Assembly (NCBI GenBank): GCA_016928375.1
Contig: JAFGKX010000065.1
Span: 1 to 16,278 of the forward strand
Reading direction: 5' to 3'
Origin: Candidatus Omnitrophota bacterium
GTDB taxonomy: Bacteria > Omnitrophota > Gorgyraeia > JABMRG01 > JAFGKX01
Length of the DNA: 16,278 nucleotides
The notes under the pieces were generated by a model. That model saw nothing but the letters and a program-made list of their open reading frames with translations. It was not told where the DNA came from and searched no databases. Of this stretch, positions 11,006 through 16,278 are shown in pieces (the first letter of the stretch is position 1; each line of letters starts with the position of its first letter). A program made the position numbers and the translations under genes.

Positions 11006-13832
11006 TTGCTCCGCAGCACTTTTTATATTTCTTGCCGCTGCCGCACGGGCAGGGGTCGTTTCTGCCTACTTTAGGAACCGATCTTTTTGTGGGCTGAGAC
11101 GGGCCTTCCTGAGGGGCATGGGCAGGCGCTCTTTCTCTTTGAAGGCGCATATTGTTCATTGCCTGCGCTTCAGGGTGTATAGCTTCCTGCGGAATCTGCG
11201 AAAATACACTGCCTGTAGTTTTTGTCGCGGGCTCAAGCTTAAATATAAATTCAATGGCCTCGTTTTTAATAGACTCCATCATCGAGGTAAACATCTCATA
11301 GCCTTCTTTTTGGTATTCGATAACAGGGTCTCTTTGTCCGTACGCGCGAAGCCCTATGCCTTCTCTTAATTCATCCATATTGCGCAAATGCTCTTTCCAT
11401 TTCGAATCTATCGACTGCAGCATCACAAATCTTGTAAGCGCGTTCATCATTTCCGCGCCTATCCTGGTTGTTTTCGCTTCATAATGCGTTTTTACCCCGT
11501 TAAATAAAAATTCCTTCAGTTCCTCGGGGTAAAATTTGGATAATTCTCCGGAATTTACGGCTAAAGCGAATTTCACTTTAAGGTAACCGGATAATCCTCC
11601 CATGTCCCATTCTTCGGATATTTTTTCATTGCGGCAATACATGGCTAAAGCGGCATCCAACAGTTCCTCCGACATATCCAGTATATAATCTTTCAGGTTT
11701 TCGCTTTCGAGTATCGTTTTTCTTTCATCATAGATGACTTCTCTTTGTTTATTCATGACATTGTCATACTCAAGCACGTGTTTTCTTATCTCGAAGTTAT
11801 GCATCTCGACGCGCCTTTGCGCGGTTTCTATACTTTTTGCTACGATCGCGTGTTCCGCTATCGGAGTACCCTCTTCCAGTTTAAAAAAGTTTACTATTTT
11901 AGCAACTCTGTCCGAGCCGAATATGCGCATCAGGTCGTCTTCCAATGATACATAAAATCTGCTTGAGCCCGGGTCTCCCTGCCTGCCGCTTCTGCCACGC
12001 AGCTGATTATCTATTCTTCGCGCCTCGTGGCGCTCTGTGCCTATTATATGCAGGCCCCCTATAGAAACCACTTTCCCGTGATCAGCAGCTGCGTCTTCTT
12101 TGGCTTCTTTGAATGTCTGAATTTTTTCTTCCTCGGACAAAGCCTTGTCGCCCGCCTCAAGCTTCATAATCGTATCTTTTGCCTTAAACTCCGGGTTTCC
12201 GCCCAATAAAATATCCGTACCTCTGCCTGCCATATTAGTCGCTATTGTTATAGCGCCGGATTTACCTGCCTGCGCTACTATGTGCGCCTCGTATTCATGA
12301 TATTTCGCGTTTAACACATTATGCGGCACCTGTTTTCTTTTTAACAGCTCGCTTAATACTTCGGATTTTTCTATGGATATAGTGCCTACCAGCACAGGCC
12401 GTTTTTGTTTATACAAAGCCTCTATCTCGCTGACTATTGCGTTGAATTTTTCTTTTTGCGTCTTATATATTACATCCGGGTGTTCTTTTCTGATAAGCAC
12501 TTTATTCGTCGGTATTGTAATTACGTCGAGCTTATATATTTTGTCGAATTCATCCGCTTCCGTTGCCGCAGTACCCGTCATGCCGGATAATTTATCGTAC
12601 ATCCTGAAATAATTCTGAAAAGTAATCGTAGCCAGGGTCTGATTCTCTCTTTCTATTTTTACGCCTTCTTTTGCTTCTATTGCCTGGTGAAGCCCGTCAC
12701 TCCAGCGCCTGCCGGGCATAAGGCGGCCCGTAAACTCATCCACTATTATAACCTGAGCGTCTTTTACAAGATAATCCACGTCTATCTGAAACAGATTATG
12801 CGCCTTAAGCGCCTGGATAACATGATGCTTGTACTCCATGGACTCAAAACTGTGCAAATCCTGTATGCCTATCAACGCGGTCGCTTTCTTTTCGCCCTCT
12901 TCGGTAAGATAAACAGTATGCGCTTTTTCATCCACTATGTAATCGCCTGTTTCTTCTTTGGTCTGCTCGTTACGGCTTCCTTTTTTAAGGCGCGGGATTA
13001 TTTTATCTATTTTGTAATATTTATCCGTAGATTCTTCGCTCGGGCCCGATATGATAAGCGGCGTCCTTGCCTCATCTATCAGAATGCTGTCGACTTCATC
13101 GACTACCGCGAAAAAATGCCCTCTTTGCACCATGTCGTTTTTATCTATAACCATGTTGTCTCTTAAATAATCAAACCCGAATTCATTATTTGTGCCGTAA
13201 GTAATATCGCACGCGTACGCGGCCCTTCTTTTTTCAGGCGACATATCGTGAACTATGGTTCCTACCGAAAGCCCGAGGAACCTGAAAACAGGGCCCATCC
13301 ACTCGGTATCTCTTTTTGCGAGATAATCATTGACAGTTATAACGTGCGCGCCGTATTCCATCAGCGCATTAAGATATACGGGCAAAGTCGCTACAAGGGT
13401 TTTTCCTTCGCCTGTGGCCATTTCGGCAATTTTGCCCTGGTGCAAAACCAGGCCGCCTATTATCTGCGAGTCGAAATGCCTCATGTTTATCGTGCGTTTC
13501 GCTGTTTCGCGGACGACCGCGAATGCCTCGGGTAAAATTTCTTCGAATAAACCGTTTCTTAAGGCCTTTAGATTAAGCTTCAGGCGGTCTTTTTCAGCCT
13601 GAGAGGTGGCGTTATATATAGCGTCCAGAATATGCTCTTCTTTTTCCTTTATGGACTCTCTTTTCTCTCCCAGGCGCTTTTTAAAAATTGCTGTTTTCGC
13701 ACGAAGCTGCTCATCTGTTAATTTGGAAACCTGCGCCTCGAAAGCGTTTACCTTATCAAGCAGCGGCTTTAATTTTTTTACTTCGCGCTCGTTGCGCGAA
13801 CCCATTATTTTACTTGTTATCCAGTTAATCAT
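10998..13832 (-). CDS. secA: Preprotein translocase ATPase SecA
   Basis: 944 residues, full length. It is the motor that pushes unfolded proteins through SecYEG. In order: Walker A MATGEGKT (138-145), VNDYLAKRDTEWMG, GTNNEFGFDYLRDNM (213-227), Walker B VVDEVDSILIDEARTPLIISGP (243-264), the TNMAGRGTDILLGG region, and GRSGRQGDPGSSRFY in the second nucleotide-binding fold. The C-terminal zinc/SecB-binding motif has Cys928, Cys930, Cys939 and Cys940 (PCPCGSGKKYKKCC). About 36 extra charged helical residues lie between the N-terminus and Walker A: the Walker Lys is 144 here versus 108 in E. coli. Two bases separate its ATG from the prfB stop, with no independent ribosome site, and its end overlaps lnt. 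Confidence 0.97.
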   Translation of the reverse strand: MINWITSKIMGSRNEREVKKLKPLLDKVNAFEAQVSKLTDEQLRAKTAIFKKRLGEKRESIKEKEEHILDAIYNATSQAEKDRLKLNLKALRNGLFEEILPEAFAVVRETAKRTINMRHFDSQIIGGLVLHQGKIAEMATGEGKTLVATLPVYLNALMEYGAHVITVNDYLAKRDTEWMGPVFRFLGLSVGTIVHDMSPEKRRAAYACDITYGTNNEFGFDYLRDNMVIDKNDMVQRGHFFAVVDEVDSILIDEARTPLIISGPSEESTDKYYKIDKIIPRLKKGSRNEQTKEETGDYIVDEKAHTVYLTEEGEKKATALIGIQDLHSFESMEYKHHVIQALKAHNLFQIDVDYLVKDAQVIIVDEFTGRLMPGRRWSDGLHQAIEAKEGVKIERENQTLATITFQNYFRMYDKLSGMTGTAATEADEFDKIYKLDVITIPTNKVLIRKEHPDVIYKTQKEKFNAIVSEIEALYKQKRPVLVGTISIEKSEVLSELLKRKQVPHNVLNAKYHEYEAHIVAQAGKSGAITIATNMAGRGTDILLGGNPEFKAKDTIMKLEAGDKALSEEEKIQTFKEAKEDAAADHGKVVSIGGLHIIGTERHEARRIDNQLRGRSGRQGDPGSSRFYVSLEDDLMRIFGSDRVAKIVNFFKLEEGTPIAEHAIVAKSIETAQRRVEMHNFEIRKHVLEYDNVMNKQREVIYDERKTILESENLKDYILDMSEELLDAALAMYCRNEKISEEWDMGGLSGYLKVKFALAVNSGELSKFYPEELKEFLFNGVKTHYEAKTTRIGAEMMNALTRFVMLQSIDSKWKEHLRNMDELREGIGLRAYGQRDPVIEYQKEGYEMFTSMMESIKNEAIEFIFKLEPATKTTGSVFSQIPQEAIHPEAQAMNNMRLQRERAPAHAPQEGPSQPTKRSVPKVGRNDPCPCGSGKKYKKCCGANE

Positions 13833-13834
13833 AA

Positions 13835-14927
13835 TTATTTCTTTTGTTTTAAGTATGCTTCCATGAACAGGTCAATGTCCCCGTCCATCACAGCCTGGGT
13901 GTTAGATGTTTCGGCATCTGTCCTGTGGTCTTTCACCATAGAATACGGCTGAAATACATACGAGCGTATCTGGCTTCCCCATTCTATTGCTTTTTTCTGC
14001 GCGTATTGCGTTTCAAGCTTCTGTTTTACGGCTTCCTGCTCTCTCTCGTAAAGCCTGGCTTTGAGTATTTTCATTGCCGTGGCTTTATTTTTATGCTGCG
14101 AACGTTCATTCTGGCACTGAACGACTATATTCGTAGGAATATGCGTTATCCTTACCGCGGAATCCGTCATATTTACGTGCTGGCCTCCGGCGCCGCTTGC
14201 GCGGAAGGTGTCTATTCTTAAATCTTTTTCATTTATGTCTATTTTTATCTCATCCGCAATTTCCGGTATAACATCCACGGAAGCGAATGAAGTGTGGCGC
14301 CTTTTATTCGAGTCAAAAGGCGATATCCTGACTAAACGGTGCACTCCGCTTTCGCTCTTAAGATACCCGAACGCCCAATCGCCCTTTATGATAATGGTCG
14401 CGTTTTTTATGCCCGCGCCTTCTCCGGCAAGCATATCTATCTGCTCAACTTCGTAATTTTTGCTCTGGGCCCACCTTGCGTACATGCGAAGAAGCATGTT
14501 CGCCCAGTCGCATGCCTCAGTGCCGCCTGCGCCGGCGTTTATGCTTAAAATAGCGCTGTTTCTGTCAGCCTCTGCGTTTAACAGGCTTTTAAATTCAAGG
14601 GAATCTACTTTTACTTTTAAAGCGGCTATATCTTTTTTGATATGGCTTATTGATGATTCATCGTTTTCATCTATGATAGCGATGAACTCTTTTAATTCTT
14701 TGCGCTGATTTTCATATTCCGCAAAAGGCGTGACAATACTTTTTAGCGCTTTAAGGCGCTGCATTATATCATTTGCCTGCTGATTATTATTCCAGAAATC
14801 CGGAGAGGACATATCTTTTTCTATTGTCGATATCTCCGAAGATTTTTTATCGACGTCAAAGATACCCCCTTAGGTGGGATAGCTTATCACCTATTTGCTG
14901 AAGTTGATTTTTAAGTTCCTGTATCAT
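13835..14927 (-). CDS. prfB: Peptide chain release factor 2, with programmed +1 frameshift
   Basis: RF2 terminates translation at UGA and UAA. The start is ATG 14927-14925, with AAGGGG four bases upstream. The first frame encodes 23 codons (MIQELKNQLQQIGDKLSHLR..L) and meets TGA at 14858-14856. Skipping one T gives GAC GTC GAT and 340 more residues, total 363, matching the usual 365. In the full-length product the stop-reading tripeptide SPF is at about 202-204 (HRLVRISPFDSNKRRHTSF) and GGQ at 247-249 (SGAGGQHVN). A reading that begins at the internal ATG 14812 would lose the N-terminal 38 residues. It heads a prfB-secA-lnt unit behind a strong promoter. Confidence 0.96.
14856..14870 (-). promoter_or_regulatory. 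RF2 programmed frameshift site
   Basis: Minus strand AGGGGG TAT CTT TGA followed by C: the internal Shine-Dalgarno-like AGGGGG (14870-14865) is three bases from the CTT slip codon (14861-14859), and TGA (14858-14856) has the weak +4 C. This is identical to the E. coli prfB arrangement. Low RF2 lets the ribosome slip +1 and make more RF2. Confidence 0.97.
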
Positions 14928-14978
14928 AGTTCCCCTTCATAAGCGGCAAGCGGAGGCGAGTATGCAAAAATTTTCTCA

Positions 14979-15095
14979 TTACATTATAACAACATCGCCT
15001 TTAATCGTCAATCCTTCATGCTTAAGCGCTCGTTTTTTCGCTTTAATGCCTTTGGATATTCCGGAAAGTGCTTTATACGCTTTATCTTGAAACAT
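14979..15095 (-). CDS. Possible 38-residue ORF overlapping the uvrC end
   Basis: ATG 15095-15093 lies inside the last codons of uvrC in another frame. The product would be basic (GISKGIKAKKRALKHEGL) and end DVVIM. There is no ribosome site, and its last third coincides with the -35 and -10 boxes of the prfB promoter, which alone could explain the bases. It would be made only by coupling to uvrC. Weak call, kept because the composition looks protein-like. Confidence 0.2.
   Translation of the reverse strand: MFQDKAYKALSGISKGIKAKKRALKHEGLTIKGDVVIM
14983..15011 (-). promoter_or_regulatory. Promoter of the prfB-secA-lnt unit
   Basis: Minus strand TTGACG (15011-15006), 17 bases, TATAAT (14988-14983). 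The start site would be near 14976, giving a leader of about 49 bases to the prfB ATG. It lies between the uvrC stop and prfB, so prfB is independent of uvrC transcription. Confidence 0.8.
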
Positions 15096-16278
15096 TGTTA
15101 AAGTAGTCATATATTTTTTTCGCTTGTTTTTCGTTTATATATTTTACTTTCATCAGGTCCTCAGGCTCCGCTATTTTGATTTCATCCATGGAGCCGAAGT
15201 GTTCCAGCAATTGCCTTTTTTTCATTTCCCCTAATCCCGGTATATCGTCGAGTTCGGATTCATACAGCTTTTTTGTCCTTAATACCCTGTGATAAGTTAT
15301 GGCAAATCGGTGCGCTTCGTCTCTGATTCTCTGTATCAAAAGCGATGCCGGAGAAGATACCGCTATATTAAGCGGCTCTTTATCGACCTGCGTATAGATC
15401 GATTCGAAACTTTTCGCTATCGCTACAACCGGAATTTGCCAGATGCCTAATTGCTGCAGCTGTTTTTTCGCAGCTGCCAGGTGGCCTTTGCCGCCGTCTA
15501 TTATTATCAGATCCGGCAGGGCGAGCTTTTGGCTGAACAGATAGTTGTACCTTCTGCTCACTATTTCAGCCATCATACTGTAATCGTCTATTGTTCTTAT
15601 TGTTTTTATCCTGAATCTTCTGTAAGAATCTTTATACGGCCAGCCATTTTTAAAAACCACCATAGAACCTGTCGCCTGCTTGCCTTGTATATTCGATATA
15701 TCGAATGCCTCTATTGCATATGGCGGTTTCGCGAGATTTAAAACACGCGCGAGGTCTTCAAGCTGAAGCGATATTTTATTGGCAGGGGCCTGCCTCCCAC
15801 CGGAGGGGCCCGGCCTTACCGAAGTCAATGCCTGTACCTGGTCTCTTATTTTCGCGGCAAGTTCGAAATTTCCATCTTTGGATGCTTTATCCATATCCTG
15901 CAATAAATTTTTTTTCAACTCCTCCGACTCGCCCTCTAAAAACAGTACCAGGCTATCCACCATTTTTCTGTAATCCTGTTTGCCTATAGCGCCGTGGGCG
16001 AGGCATTCGCCTATCTGAGAATATAAACACGGCTTTTGCGCCGGGTTTTTACATTTTCTTAAAGGAAATATCCTGCCTATAAGCTTTAAAGCCTGCCTTA
16101 ATAGTTTCGCGTTTGTGTAAGGCCCGAAATATAATGAGCCGTCATCGATTTTTTTCCTTACTATAAATATACGCGGAAACTCCTCGCGCATCGTAAGTTT
16201 CAGCATCGGATAGCTTTTGTTATCTTTTAAGGCTATATTATATTTAGGCGAATATTTTTTTATTAAAGCAGCTTCCAG
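15082..16278 (-). CDS. uvrC: Excinuclease UvrC, partial (N-terminus off window)
   Basis: The frame is open to the window edge; upstream of the Met at 16206 it reads LEAALIKKYSPKYNIALKDN, typical of the GIY-YIG domain end in UvrC, so 398 residues are seen and the first part is missing. UvrC makes both incisions in nucleotide excision repair. Visible: RIFPLRKC, the UVR helix pair for UvrB (KKNLLQDMDKASKDGNFELAAKIRDQ), then the RNase H-like 3' ... 5' incision domain with FDISNIQG, IIDGGKGHL and RDEAHRFAI carrying the Asp-Asp-His set. The C-terminal helix-hairpin-helix (DDIPGLGEMKKRQLLEHFGS) ends the protein. A GC-rich palindrome inserts GPSGGRQAP between the UVR and nuclease domains. Confidence 0.96.
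   Translation of the reverse strand: MEAALIKKYSPKYNIALKDNKSYPMLKLTMREEFPRIFIVRKKIDDGSLYFGPYTNAKLLRQALKLIGRIFPLRKCKNPAQKPCLYSQIGECLAHGAIGKQDYRKMVDSLVLFLEGESEELKKNLLQDMDKASKDGNFELAAKIRDQVQALTSVRPGPSGGRQAPANKISLQLEDLARVLNLAKPPYAIEAFDISNIQGKQATGSMVVFKNGWPYKDSYRRFRIKTIRTIDDYSMMAEIVSRRYNYLFSQKLALPDLIIIDGGKGHLAAAKKQLQQLGIWQIPVVAIAKSFESIYTQVDKEPLNIAVSSPASLLIQRIRDEAHRFAITYHRVLRTKKLYESELDDIPGLGEMKKRQLLEHFGSMDEIKIAEPEDLMKVKYINEKQAKKIYDYFNNVSR
15786..15811. repeat. GC-rich palindrome inside uvrC
   Basis: GGGCC-TG-CCTCC-CACC-GGAGG-GGCCC: ten base pairs with a two-base bulge and a short loop. It encodes GPSGGRQA in the linker after the UVR domain, a spot that tolerates length changes. It resembles an in-frame inserted repeat but has no second copy in the window. 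Confidence 0.5.

Noticed and set aside
1..16278. CRISPR array, insertion sequence with transposase, or phage genes
   Set aside because: No regularly spaced direct repeats, no transposase or integrase frame and no phage structural genes were seen on either strand; repeats present are short palindromes and the two described pairs.

Overview
The window looks like a chromosomal segment of a diderm bacterium, most likely an uncultured lineage such as Candidatus Omnitrophota; this placement is my inference. It rests on an outer-membrane lipoprotein enzyme (Lnt), tiny Cys-rich proteins of the CxxC-x17-CxxC and DUF6485 kinds, an EFR1-type flavodoxin-ferredoxin, and short palindromic repeats scattered between and inside genes. 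UGA is a normal stop: it ends the U32 gene and is the recoded stop in prfB. Nearly everything is on the minus strand. The exceptions are the truncated U32 peptidase/RlhA-like gene at the left edge (1-590) and a 50-residue zinc-ribbon-like gene (1187-1339).

Left part (621-5397), in minus-strand transcription order: a DUF6485 protein, a small two-helix membrane protein, NAD(P)HX epimerase (nnrE), an EFR1 flavodoxin-ferredoxin, a GGQ release-factor-like (ArfB-type) protein overlapping it, an 81-residue protein, YjbQ, a 51-residue Lys-rich protein starting at TTG, and a CxxC-x17-CxxC zinc protein with its own consensus promoter. Most gaps are short, so much of this may be one transcript carrying housekeeping and repair functions. 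At the far end is a secreted DUF5666-like protein.

Middle (5400-9400): a secreted protein of unknown function (5655-6713) is bracketed by inverted copies of a modular repeat element. Next come a YgiQ radical SAM gene and a tRNA cluster, read Pro-Arg-His from a perfect-consensus promoter (TTGACA-17-TATAAT). A GIY-YIG nuclease gene lies inside this cluster between two direct repeats. One repeat belongs to the intact tRNA-Arg. The other is a dead 5' fragment of the same tRNA, split by a 20-bp perfect palindrome.

Right part (9386-16278): uvrC (5' end off the window), then prfB-secA-lnt, tightly packed behind a TTGACG-17-TATAAT promoter. prfB carries the classical +1 frameshift site (AGGGGG TAT CTT TGA C), so RF2 level should feed back on its own synthesis. 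lnt contains a 75-bp palindromic repeat inserted in frame (25 codons) just before the catalytic Cys, plus a probable half copy in the linker before the nitrilase domain. uvrC and secA also carry unusual in-frame insertions. The strongest leads are the protein-coding palindromic repeats and the GIY-YIG/tRNA-Arg duplication. All readings are by eye; no database search was possible.
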